The translations under genes and the position numbers were made by a program. A DNA stretch of 64,000 bases from Isoetes taiwanensis (Eukaryota > Streptophyta > Lycopodiopsida > Isoetales > Isoetaceae): NCBI GenBank assembly GCA_021234155.1, contig JAJEKV010000050.1, positions 9,207,109 through 9,271,108 on the forward strand. The letters are read 5' to 3'. Under the pieces are notes generated by a model. It had not been told where the DNA came from and did no database searches. It worked only from the letters and a program-made list of their open reading frames with translations. This document shows, piece after piece, positions 21,641-33,742 of the stretch. Position 1 is the first letter of the stretch; each line of letters begins with the position of its first letter.

Positions 21641-22990
21641 TATATCTCATACATGGTTATTGCTAATTTCTTTTGGAAGCCATCTTTCTGATGTTTATAG
21701 CAGATTTCGTGGGCATTTGGTCGGGACTCAGTGATTCGGACTCGGATTATGCAGATTGTTTTTGTTTCTTATTTGCACAGTTTTTCTAAGTCATGCATGA
21801 TTCATCCTATCGGTCTAGTTTCTATGGCTAGGTGGCTCCTAACATATCCTTATTTAGGATTGGTTACGATGGCTAGGAGGATTCGATGCAGCCATCTCCT
21901 CTTGTTGCTTTAGATCATGTGATAGCAGCATGGGCCGGAAGCGATTCTTTGTCTCTCTTCTTTGTCTTTCTCATATTTTTTGTGCAGGAGTCGTTTTTCT
22001 TGCGGACAGAAGGAGCGGCTTGATTCCCCTGTTCTGGCAGGCCCATTGGTGCCAGGCAGGAGCTCCAGGACCGCAGATCCGCCATCTAGCATCCAGCATC
22101 CAGCGCAGCACACCGCCATCCAATTGGCTCAGGGATCTACAATCTGTTCAGCCTACTCATGGACCTGTTCCGCCATGCAGATCCGAGCTATGGCACAGGG
22201 CCATCTGGATTCCGATCCCTATGCACCATGATCAGTTGTAGCTCATGGCCTGATAAGTTCTAGCTCAGATCCCCTATTCTTGGACCGCCGTCTGGGCCAT
22301 CCGTTTGGCTCAGGGATTGCCACAGGAAGCTCCTCCGTTCCCTCTTCTTCTGGCCTCTCCACCGTTCCACCTGCCTCGACCTGCCTCTACCTAATGTTGG
22401 CTTCTACCTGCCTGCCCATCTCTCTAGCTTTTGGCTTCTACCTGCCTACCGTCTTACGAATCATGTAGTAGCTTCCTTCTTTTCTTTCCGGCCTGCCTCC
22501 TGTAACAGGCCGCCGCCCTTCTCTTGTTGGAAGCTTCTGCCCATATGGCAGGGCCACGTGGCCGCAGGGTAATCCTGCCGGTATAGATCCCGTGGCCAGG
22601 TCTAGCCCAGGCCAACCCGTCAAGACTCTCGGAGGAGCAGATAGGTGGCATCCCCGATTTAAGGGGTGCTCACCTTTTAACGCACCATGGTTTTATAAAC
22701 TTCTCACTTTCTATTCCCTTTCACATTTATATTATACATCACTACCTCTATATTTCATATAACATTTTTTCATGTTTTGCTTTTCTTCACACACTTTACA
22801 CTTATCACTCATTTACTCACTTACACGTATATCCACATCCCATCTATCTCTCTCATTCTTTCCTTTTTTCACTCCTACAATTGTTTCACCTCCACCCTTC
22901 ATTCCTTTCACTCATACTATTGCTCTACTCTTACCTTTTCATTTCCTTATTCTTCCATCTTTCTTACATTCTTTTTATATACATTCATAC
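21641..22990. other. Unassigned stretch, partly pyrimidine-rich
   Basis: 21641-22680 is GC-richer and contains two loosely related segments with GGCTCAGGGAT (about 22126 and 22308). 22680-22990 is strongly CT-biased and leads into the 2-kb array. Long open frames over it reflect base bias and match nothing I recognise. Confidence 0.35.
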
Positions 22991-25004
22991 TCATTCACTA
23001 TATTTCCTTCATCTCAATTATATCTTTTTTACACACATTGCCCATTACGTATTTTTCCACACATTGCCTTGTCCACTCCTTGGCAGGAAATAAATCTTAA
23101 CCCCATTTCCAATCCAAATAACCCAGTCACGGTTTACACTAGTCTACCAGAGGTTGCATCTGCACCATGGTCGGGTCTTGCCGCATACTACCCGGCTAAT
23201 CTTTTGCCAACATGCGATGTACTGGTGCTAATTTTTCTTTACAGGGCACCCGAGGTCCTAGGGCATGCATTTGTGGTTTTTATTGTACAAGTTCCTCGCT
23301 CATCCAAGTAAATTAATGTTGGGTTGCTCATCCAGGTAAAGTAATGTTGAGTTACTGTGGCGGTGCTTTATTATATGTCGATATTGCTCCTCATCATTTT
23401 TTCCTTTGTTCCTTTTTTCCCTTTCCTATATAGTAGCCTTTTTCTCATTATTTTTTGTAACCACATTATGTCTTCTGAGGTGAGGCATTTTTTGGGACCA
23501 TAGTTTTAGACTTAGTCATATTGTTGCTTCCTCCATGGTGTTGAGCCTTAGGCATGTCTTTACATTCACAATTGGAACTGATGCCTTTAAACTTGGACAT
23601 TTTTGGAAGGTGGACTTTCCATCTCGGCATGCATTCTTTTCTCTGCATTCATGCAGTTGGACCTCAAACATTGGCTTGTTTTTTTTTATGCTTTAGAAAA
23701 TGTTTGGTAAAGATATTATGCATTTGGGTGAAAGCATGCTAGGGTGTACCATCTAAAGTTCTTTTTAGGGAGTGCAAAACTACGCAAAAAGGTACCCAGC
23801 ACGCACTGGGTACTAAGAACTTGCATAAATGCCTCAATAAACAATAAGTTTGAGAGTTGGTTCATTCATTTTAGTCTCTAAGAGTATTGTTATCCTCTAC
23901 TACTATAGATTGACATGTTGTTGACCTTCAATTCAAAATTTTTGGATTGATTTTAATGGGAAGAAAAAATAGAAAGTACCAGTTTTAAAAGTACCCAGTG
24001 TAGGTACTTTTGAGGGTTCCAAAAGTGGTACACCGTAGCATGCTTTCACCCATTTGCCATTTTTGCAACTGGAGTTGAAGGTTACTATTTTGCTTGAGGT
24101 CTCCTCATTCTTGGGGCAGATCTTCTTCACCGTTGAGTTGTTTTTTGTGGGCACTATTCGGAACTTTCTGCGAACTTTAGCATATTGTTCATTCACAGTT
24201 TTACCTCTACCCTACCCTTGATATTAACATGGTTAACGTTGCTTTTGTTTTCATGTGGTGTTATATTTGGGGGCATGTTTTCCTTGCCATATAAGGCTCA
24301 TTCCTCCATCTTCATTTATGTGCACTTTGTTTTGGCCTTGGCTACTTGCATCATTATTCGTGCATTATTCTAATAGACCGGCATGGTGACCATAGGTGAT
24401 CAGATGTTGTGGTTGGCTGCCATAGCTACATATGTTTCTTGTCTCCAATTTGTCTGCAACTAACATCTCCACTCCTTCTTTGTTAGTAGCTCACACTTTT
24501 CATGAATGGTTTTGCTACTAACATGTCCTTTCATATTGTGTTTTTGATTCCTTTCTCATGTCCATTGCTTTATTATTTCCGGCCCTTCGTATGGCCCTCG
24601 ATTTATTCATACTACGTCCCTTTACCTAGTCATTGCTCCTTTTTTACTATCTGGCTCACCTCTTCTCACCTCCTTGCACTCCGCCTTGACCTTGGCACTT
24701 TTGCCCTCCATCTTTTCCTTTCCATTGGCCATAACCTCTTCTTTAATAATTAGGCCTCATTTTTGCTCGATTTACGTTGATTCACATTAACCTTGATCTC
24801 ACATTTTCAGCTTAACCTTGTTGTTGGTTTGTGCTAACATGTCTACAACATCTTCCTCAATCTTGTCCCTCGTTTGTAAGAGTCTCATTCTTTTTGGGAC
24901 ATTTGTCATGGCCGGCCATTGAAAGAGATAATAGAGAACGCTGAAATTTTGCTTTCACAAAGTGCGAGTCATGTTATTACATTTTTTTGCACGTACGTAT
25001 TTAT
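22991..25004. repeat. 2-kb array, unit 1
   Basis: Starts at TCATTCACTATATTTCC. It differs from unit 2 by a CAGGAAATAA insertion near 23085 and several substitutions. It contains two small hairpins: GTACCCAG/CTGGGTAC (about 23790-23812) and AAAAGTACC/GGTACTTTT (about 23988-24012). Confidence 0.9.
23933..24196 (-). other. 87-codon open frame repeated in each array unit
   Basis: The frame is a basic, Cys/Lys-rich 87-residue translation. It recurs at 25938-26201, 27952-28215 and, on the plus strand, in the diverged inverted copy at 36139-36402. That copy has three residue changes and keeps the frame and stop. No family is recognised. Persistence in the diverged copy is mildly suggestive of past coding, but the array copies are too alike to test selection. 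Confidence 0.2.
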
Positions 25005-27013
25005 TCATTCACTATATTTCCTTCATCTCAATTATATCTTTTTTACACACATTGCCCATTACGTATTTTTCCACACATTGCCTTGTCCACTCCTTGGAAT
25101 CTTAACCCCATTTCCAATCCAAATAACCCAGCCACGGTTTACACTAATCTACCAGAGGTTGCATCTGCACCATGGTCGGGTCTTGCCGCATACTACCCAG
25201 CTAATCTTTTGCCAACATGCGATGTACTGGTGCTAATTTTTCTTTACAGGCCACCCGAGGTCCTAGGGCATGCATTTGTGGTTTTTATTGTACAAGTTCC
25301 TCGCTCATCCAAGTAAATTAATGTTGGGTTGCTCATCCAGGTAAAGTAATGTTGAGTTACTGTGGCGGTGCTTTATTATATGTCGATATTGCTCCTCATC
25401 ATTTTTTCCTTTGTTCCTTTTTTCCCTTTCCTATATAGTAGCTTTTTTCTCATTATTTTTTGTAACCACATTATGTCTTCTGAGGTGAGGCATTTTTTGG
25501 GACCATAGTTTTAGACTTACTCATATTGTTGCTTCCTCCATGGTGTTGAGCCTTAGGCATGTCTTTACATTCACAATTGGAACTGATGCCTTTAAACTTG
25601 GACATTTTTGGAAGGTGGACTTTCCATCTCGGCATGCATTCTTTTCTCTGCATTCATGCAGTTGGACCTCAACCATTGGCTTGTTTTTTTTTATGCTTTA
25701 GAAAATGTTTGGTAAAGATATTATGCATTTGGGTGAAAGCATGCTAGGGTGTACCATCTAAAGTTCTTTTTAGGGAGTGCAAAACTACGCAAAAAGGTAC
25801 CCAGCACGCACTGGGTACTAAGAACTTGCATAAATGCCTCAATAAACAATAAGTTTGAGAGTTGGTTCATTCATTTTAGTCTCTAAGAGTATTGTTATCC
25901 TCTACTACTATAGATTGACATGTTGTTGACCTTCAATTCAAAATTTTTGGATTGATTTTAATGGGAAGAAAAAATAGAAAGTACCAGTTTTAAAAGTACC
26001 CAGTGTAGGTACTTTTGAGGGTTCCAAAAGTGGTACACCGTAGCATGCTTTCACCCATTTGCCATTTTTGCAACTGGAGTTGAAGGTTACTATTTTGCTT
26101 GAGGTCTCCTCATTCTTGGGGCAGATCTTCTTCACCGTTGAGTTGTTTTTTGTGGGCACTATTCGGAACTTTCTGCGAACTTTAGCATATTGTTCATTCA
26201 CAGTTTTACCTCTACCCTACCCTTGATATTAACATGGTTAACGTTGCTTTTGTTTTCATGTGGTGTTATATTTGGGGGCATGTTTTCCTTGCCATATAAG
26301 GCTCATTCCTCCATCTTCATTTATGTGCACTTTGTTTTGGCCTTGGCTACTTGCATCATTATTCGTGCATTATTCTAATAGACCGGCATGGTGACCATAG
26401 GTGATCAGATGTTGTGGTTGGCTGCCATAGCTACATATGTTTCTTGTCTCCAATTTGTCTGCAACTAACATCTCCACTCCTTCTTTGTTAGTAGCTCACA
26501 CTTTTCATGAATGGTTTTGCTACTAACATGTCCTTTCATATTGTGTTTTTGATTCCTTTCTCATGTCCATTGCTTTATTATTTCCGGCCCTTCGTATGGC
26601 CCTCGATTTATTCATACTACGTCCCTTTACCTAGTCATTGCTCCTTTTTTACTATCTGGCTCACCTCTTCTCACCTCCTTGCACTCCGCCTTGACCTTGG
26701 CACTTTTGCCCTCCATCTTTTCCTTTCCATTGGCCATAACCTCTTCTTTAATAATTAGGCCTCATTTTTTGCTCGATTTACGTTGATTCACATTAACCTT
26801 GATCTCACATTTTCAGCTTAACCTTGTTGTTGGTTTGTGCTAACATGTCTACAACATCTTCCTCAATCTTGTCCCTCGTTTGTAAGAGTCTCATTCTTTT
26901 TGGGACATTTGTCATGGTGGCCATTGAAAGAGATAATAGAGAACGAATTTGAAATTTTGCTTTCACAAAGTGCGAGTCATGTTATTACATTTTTTTTTGC
27001 ATCGCGTATTTAT
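25005..27013. repeat. 2-kb array, unit 2
   Basis: Nearly identical to unit 1 and to the preserved part of unit 4, implying recent amplification or conversion. The unit ends in the module CCATTGAAAGAGATAATAG...GCTTTCACAAAG that is also the start of R2. Confidence 0.9.
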
Positions 27014-29023
27014 TCATTCACTATATTTCCTTCATCTCAATTATATCTTTTTACACATTGCCCATTACGTATTTTTTCCACACATTGCCTTGTCCCACTC
27101 CTTGGAATCTTAACCCCATTTCAATCCAAATAACCCGACCACGGTTTACACTAATCTACGGAGGTTGCATACGCACCATGGTCGGGTCTTGCCGCATACT
27201 ACCGGTAATCTTTTGCCAACATCACGATGTCTTTGGTGCTAATTTTTCTTCTGAGGCCACCCGAGGTCCTAGGGCATGCATTTGTGGTTTTATTGTACAA
27301 GTTCCTCGCTCATCCAAGTAAATTAATGTTGGGTTGCTCATCCGGGTAAAGTAATGTTGAGTTCTTTGTGGCGATTGCTTTATTATATGTCGATATTGCT
27401 CCTCATCATTTTTTCCTTTGTTCCTTTTTTTTCCCTTTCCTATATAGTAGCTTTTTTTCTCATTATTTTTGTAACCACATTATGTCTTCCGAGGTGAGGC
27501 ATTTTTTTGGGACCATAGTTTTAGACTTACTCATATTGTTGCTTCCTCCATGGTGTTGAGCCTTAGGCATGTCTTTACATTCACAATTGGAACTGATGCC
27601 TTTAAACTTGGACATTTTGGAAGGTGGACTTTCCATCTCGGCATGCATTCTTTTTCTGCATTCATGCGGTTGGACCTCAACCATTGGCTTGTTTTTTTTT
27701 TTATGCTTTAGAAAATGTTTGGTAAAGATATTATGCATTTGGGTGAAAGCATGCTAGGGTGTACCATCTAAAAAGTTCTTTTAGGGAGTGCAAAACTCTA
27801 TAAAAAGGTACCAAAGCATGTGACTTGGGTACTAAGAACTTGCATAAATGCCTCAATAAACAATAAGTTTGAGAGTTGGTTCATTCATTTTAGTCTCTAA
27901 GAGTATTGTTATCCTCTACTACTATAGATTGACATGTTGTTGACCTTCAATTCAAAATTTTTGGATTGATTTTAATGGGAAGAAAAAATAGAAAGTACCA
28001 GTTTTAAAAGTACCCAGTGTAGGTACTTTTGAGGGTTCCAAAAGTGGTACACAGTAGCATGCTTTCACCCATTTGCCATTTTTGCAACTGGAGTTGAAGG
28101 TTACTATTTTGCTTGAGGTCTCCTCATTCTTGGGGCAGATCTTCTTCACCGTTGAGTTGTTTTTTGTGGGCACTATTCGGAACTTTCTGCGAACTTTAGC
28201 ATATTGTTCATTCACAGTTTTACCTCTACCCTACCCTTGATATTAACATGGTTAACGTTGCTTTTGTTTTCATGTGGTGTTATATTTGGGGGCATGTTTT
28301 CCTTGCCATATAAGGCTCATTCCTCCATCTTCATTTATGTGCACTTTGTTTTGGCCTTGGCTACTTGCATCATTATTCGTGCATTATTCTAATAGACCGG
28401 CATGGTGACCATAGGTGATCAGATGTTGTGGTTGGCTGCCATAGCTACATATGTTTCTTGTCTCCAATTTGTCTGCAACTAACATCTCCACTCCTTCTTT
28501 GTTAGTAGCTCACACTTTTCATGAATGGTTTTGCTACTAACATGTCCTTTCATATTGTGTTTTTGATTCCTTTCTCATGTCCATTGCTTTATTATTTCCG
28601 GCCCTTCGTATGGCCCTCGATTTATTCATACTACGTCCCTTTACCTAGTCATTGCTCCTTTTTTACTATCTGGCTCACCTCTTCTCACCTCCTTGCACTC
28701 CGCCTTGACCTTGGCACTTTTGCCCTCCATCTTTTCCTTTCCATTGGCCATAACCTCTTCTTTAATAATTAGGCCTCATTTTTGCTCGATTTACGTTGAT
28801 TCACATTAACCTTGATCTCACATTTTCAGCTTAACCTTGTTGTTGGTTTGTGCTAACATGTCTACAACATCTTCCTCAATCTTGTCCCTCGTTTGTAAGA
28901 GTCTCATTCTTTTTGGGACATTTGTCATGGCCGGCCATTGAAAGAGATAATAGAGAACGCTGAAATTTTGCTTTCACAAAGTGCGAGTCATGTTATTACA
29001 TTTTTTTGCACGTACGTCTTTAT
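27014..29023. repeat. 2-kb array, unit 3 (left ~0.8 kb noisy)
   Basis: The right 1.2 kb (27850-29023) is essentially identical to units 1 and 2. The left part, and the last ~80 bases of unit 2 before it (26930-27850), carry dozens of small indels and substitutions, mostly at CAG/CTG/CCG contexts. The sharp boundary suggests a base-calling or polishing artefact rather than divergence. Confidence 0.85.
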
Positions 29024-29618
29024 TCATTCACTATATTTCCTTCATCTCAATTATATCTTTTTTACACACATTGCCCATTACGTATTTTTCCACACATTGC
29101 CTTGTCCACTCCTTGGAATCTTAACCCCATTTCCAATCCAAATAACCCAGCCACGGTTTACACTAATCTACCAGAGGTTGCATCTGCACCATGGTCGGGT
29201 CTTGCCGCATACTACCCAGCTAATCTTTTGCCAACATGCGATGTACTGGTGCTAATTTTTCTTTACAGGCCACCCGAGGTCCTAGGGCATGCATTTGTGG
29301 TTTTTATTGTACAAGTTCCTCGCTCATCCAAGTAAATTAATGTTGGGTTGCTCATCCAGGTAAAGTAATGTTGAGTTACTGTGGCGGTGCTTTATTATAT
29401 GTCGATATTGCTCCTCATCATTTTTTCCTTTGTTCCTTTTTTCCCTTTCCTATATAGTAGCTTTTTTCTCATTATTTTTTGTAACCACATTATGTCTTCT
29501 GAGGTGAGGCATTTTTTGGGACCATAGTTTTAGACTTACTCATATTGTTGCTTCCTCCATGGTGTTGAGCCTTAGGCATGTCTTTACATTCACAATTGGA
29601 ACTGATGCCTTTAAACTT
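29024..29618. repeat. 2-kb array, unit 4 (truncated)
   Basis: Matches unit 2 up to GCCTTTAAACTT at 29618, then switches to unrelated sequence, marking the end of the array. Confidence 0.9.
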
Positions 29619-30110
29619 ATGTGTCAACATCATTGCAAGTTTCAAGCACGAAGTTTAACCACTAGGGTATTTTACCACCATAGTTTTTTGTTGCTAAGCC
29701 GCAAATTACACATGAAAATAATAGCAAACCATGTGTGTGATTTGAAATCCACTTTTCTATGAACCAATGCAAGCTCAACATGATTTGATTTACGACTCAC
29801 TCTTCTGTAGCAAATCACATATGAAATAATAGCAAACCATGTGTGCATGAAATAACAGCAAACCATGTGTGCGGTCTAGGACCCACTATTCTGGGAAGGG
29901 ACTCGCAAGAGACACAAAACCGGCCGATAGATAGGCTTGTCATGCATCACAGCAGCAGCATACAATGTTTTGAAGAATAGAGAGGGGTAGCCGACCATAG
30001 GAACAATATCGGACTACCCCATAAAAAGAAATGTGCACATGCACTATAGAAGGGTAATGGCGACAACTTCTCATCGGGATAAAAATCCCCAGAAATGGTC
30101 GCCAACAACC
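29619..30110. other. Unassigned stretch with a short repeated phrase
   Basis: AATAGCAAACCATGTGTG or a variant occurs three times between 29715 and 29875. From 29888 the sequence matches a family also seen at 30472 and, more weakly, 40778 and 41433 (GGGACTCGC...AAACCGGCCGA). No gene is recognised. Confidence 0.35.
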
Positions 30111-30275
30111 TTGAATGTGTTGCCTGGAAAACCGAAGGAGATGGGTTGATGGCGAACACAAATATAGCAGGACCCCAGAAGACGGCGGAATCCTTGAATG
30201 TGTGGCCTGGAGAACCAAAAAAGGTTGGGTTGATGGCGAACACAAATATAGCAGGACCCCCCGAAGGCGGCGGAA
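30111..30275. repeat. 83-bp tandem repeat, two copies
   Basis: TTGAATGTGTTGCCTGG at 30111 and TTGAATGTGTGGCCTGG at 30194 begin two similar 83-bp units sharing GGCGAACACAAATATAGCAG. The period is not a multiple of three, so the overlapping frames are not conserved coding. Confidence 0.75.
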
Positions 30276-30361
30276 GCCTGCAAGCAACACAAAGAACCCC
30301 TAAAAAACACCCGTGAATGGTTAGAGAAAAGCAAACTCATGCCCCCATGCAGCAGGGCGTG

Positions 30362-30460
30362 AAGGGAGGGAAGCAACGAGAATAGAAGAAGAGCTGCTGT
30401 GAGAAGACGCCGATAACCGGTCCGAAAGAGGAAATGGCCTTATATAATAGCTCGTCGGAT
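30362..30460 (-). repeat. Inverted fragment of R3 promoter region
   Basis: Reverse complement of about 8020-8130 in R3, including the TATA box (30439-30446 on the minus strand) and the downstream CT-rich stretch. It is followed by the GGGACTCGC family sequence. Confidence 0.75.
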
Positions 30461-30626
30461 CGATGCTATTCTGGGAAGGGACTCGCAAGAGACACAAAAC
30501 CGGCCGACTACCAGAGAACTTCCTCAACTATAAGCCGATGGCGTAAAACCTGCAAGCAACGTAAAAAACTCCAAAAAACACCCGTGAATGGTTAGAGAAA
30601 ATCCAACATGTAGCAGAAAAAGAGAG

Positions 30627-30898
30627 CATCACCCAATAGGGTGGAGAACAGCATCACACAACGGGTGGAAAACAATTACGTAAAATGAAATATGCGTCAC
30701 CCTCGAGGTGGAAATAACCAGCATCACCCGCAGGTGGAGATAGCATCACCCATAGGGTGGAGAAAAGCGTCACCCAACGGGTGGATAACAATCATGTAAA
30801 AAGAAATATGCGTCACCCTCGAGGTGGAAATAAACAGCATCACCCAGCGGGCGGAAGAAAACATGATAAATAGAAATGTGTGTCACCATCACGGTGGA
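30627..30898. repeat. Minisatellite of nine short stem-loops (CACCC-N-GGGTG)
   Basis: Nine units of about 18 bases follow the pattern (C/T)(A/G)TCACC-N5-7-GGTGGA. They lie at 30627, 30652, 30695, 30722, 30744, 30768, 30811, 30838 and 30881. Loops vary (AATA, TCGA, GC, AACG, AGCG) while the stem is kept, in two units through a changed pairing. A higher-order period of 116 bases links units 2-4 to 6-8. There is no coding potential in either strand. Confidence 0.8.
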
Positions 30899-30917
30899 AA
30901 TAAACAGCACCACCCAC

Positions 30918-33250
30918 AAAAAATGGTCCAATAGAAACCCATGTCACAAAATTGCAATGGAGCGCCAAACGCAATACTCGACACATCCAGACACAACTAA
31001 ATAGCAAAATATGATGTATAATGATAGCACAAGACACAATGAGAGCACAATGCACGGTGAAAGAAGAGCTCAACAGCTAGCTAGAAATGAAGTTCCCGGC
31101 AAATGATGCATAATAATAGCAATGCACAATGAGAGCACAATGTACAGGAAAAAAGATCTCAACAACCAGCGAAAAATAAATGCCCCAAGACAACTAGAAT
31201 TAGGCAGGACTGCACAAAATCAGGATGCGCCCAAGATAATACCTCATGCACAATAACCCAATATACGCGACAGCTAGAGAAAGTAAGCATCAATGTAAAA
31301 CCATAAAAAAGAACGTCAAGAACACGAAAACAAACTAAAAGTGGCCAAATAAAACATGCTGTCGACAAAAAATGCAATACACTCCATGCAGGACCAGATG
31401 CACCAATAGGAATGATACTTGTACAGAAAAAGGAAAGATGATCCAATAGAAACCCATGTCGCCAAAATCAATGCGATTGCCAAGCGCAATATGCATCATA
31501 TCGGATAAAGTTAAATAGCAAATATGCCAATGATATTACCAAAATAGAAAAAGATCCACTACAAGTGCAAAAAGCCCTCAACAGACAACTAAAAATGGAT
31601 GTCTCGAGATAACTAGAATCAGGCAGAACTAGCACCATGCACAAAACTAGAATATGCCCAATATAACACCTTGCGTACAATGTTCAACATAAGATACTCC
31701 CCATCAAGACGAAAAGAAACATAAAAAGAAAAGATGATCCAATAGAAACCCATGTTGCAAAAGCATAAGGCGATTGCTTAAGCATAATATGCATCATATC
31801 CAGATAAAGCCAAATAGCAAATATGCCAATGATATAGAATGATAGCACCGAGAAAATCTAGAATACTAAAGAACCTCAAGAACACGATGTCAAACTAGAA
31901 TTTGCCAAATAAGACGTACTTGCGACAAAAAATGCAATGCAACACAGTTGTTAAACAAGATGTGAATGTGGAACAAAAGAGAAATGATAGTGTCAAATGA
32001 GAGGTCATAAGGAAGATAATAGGACATTTGGAGCGAGGAAGGGATGCGGCAATATGAATAGCACTATGAATACAAAGGGTGGAGGGAGAAGTAGAAGACA
32101 TGTTAGTACAAATCAAGAGGAAGGTCAAGGGAGAGGAGAGTGAAGTTAAATTTGGATCACATCATGGATCAAGAAAAACAAGGCGTAAGTTTGAAGAAAA
32201 GTAGGATGGCTATGCACAAACAATTCATGGCAAATGTGAGGCCAAATTCAAAGGTGAGGTTATGGCCAAAGAAAAGAGGAAACGAAAATCAGCAGTGGCA
32301 AGGTCAAAGAGGAGTGCCAAGAGGTTAGCCACATGGTAGAATGTCTACATAGAAGGACATATTGTTAGCAAAACGAGGGCCGTACAGCTGGTCTGCAATA
32401 AGAAAGCAAATGAGGGGATGTACATGTTAAAGGAAATGAAACACAATAGGTATATAATATTACATATTGTGAGTAAAAGCGATACTGCGAAAAAAGAAGC
32501 CCTCTGACAAATATGACAAAGGGGAGCTAACATAAACAAAAGATCACCCAAATCCAGAAAATTAGTGCTATATAAGCAATGAACCTGTGTCGAGTCCGTA
32601 AAAAAATGGAGAAACCACCGAACAACATAACATGGCACCCATGTTCAAAAGCATGGCTGCAATGTTCTGGGATAAATGACAATCGCCAACATAATGACAA
32701 TTTCAGGAACAATGTGTCCAAAGTCATGTTTTAAGCCCAAGCATAAATATGAGAAAAGAGGAATGCAAACCAATGAACAACATAACAAGAAAATAACCAC
32801 GAACAACAAGAGCCCAAGCTGTTAGAAAAATGTAAAACATGATTGCACTGAATAACAACATGAACAATGGTATAATCCCCAAAAACCTCATTAGAGCAGA
32901 ATACAAAGAATGATCGAGTGAGCAAGGCAGAATAATGGAGGAAAACTCCCCATAACTGAAAAATAAATGAAAACACAATGAGTATGTAATAGTACATATT
33001 GTGAGCAAAGCTATTCACGGAAAGATAAGCCTACTGCGAATATGACAAAGTGGAGCTAACGAAAAGAAAGGATCTCTCAAATCTATAAAATGGATGCCAC
33101 ATAAGCAATAAAACATATGCCAAGTCTGTACAAAATGAATAGAATAGAATGGAATAGAAAACACACCTAACAACATCACACGTCACCCATGTTCAAGAAC
33201 AGAGAACGCAACTTCGCGAAGCAACAAAATAATTGCGCTAATAAAGTGAA
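30918..33250. repeat. Diverged long-period tandem repeats
   Basis: TCCAATAGAAACCCATGT recurs at about 30928, 31443 and 31738, each followed by similar sequence including AAATAGCAAATATGCC. Segments at about 32460-32600 and 32995-33140 also match (CATATTGTGAG...GGAGCTAACG) about 530 bases apart. A purine-rich stretch near 32090-32330 resembles a degraded part of the inverted array unit near 35570-35700. No gene is recognised; A-rich composition opens spurious frames. Confidence 0.6.
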
Positions 33251-33269
33251 CAACGGAATTCACAAACAC

Positions 33270-33561
<292 letters not shown>

Positions 33562-33622
<61 letters not shown>

Positions 33623-33665
33623 AGAGAGAGATTGAATAGAGAGTAGAGTGTTTATAGAGAGAGAT

Positions 33666-33741
<76 letters not shown>
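33562..33741. repeat. Two further (AG)n tracts
   Basis: AG runs at 33562-33620 and 33668-33741 are separated by an imperfect purine-rich spacer with TAGAGAGAGA ends. They produce long Ser-Leu frames on the minus strand that are not genes. Confidence 0.95.

Positions 33742-33742
<1 letters not shown>

Noticed and set aside
22772-23311. 179-codon plus-strand frame
   Set aside because: It lies in CT-rich DNA and crosses the boundary of the 2-kb array; the other units break the frame.
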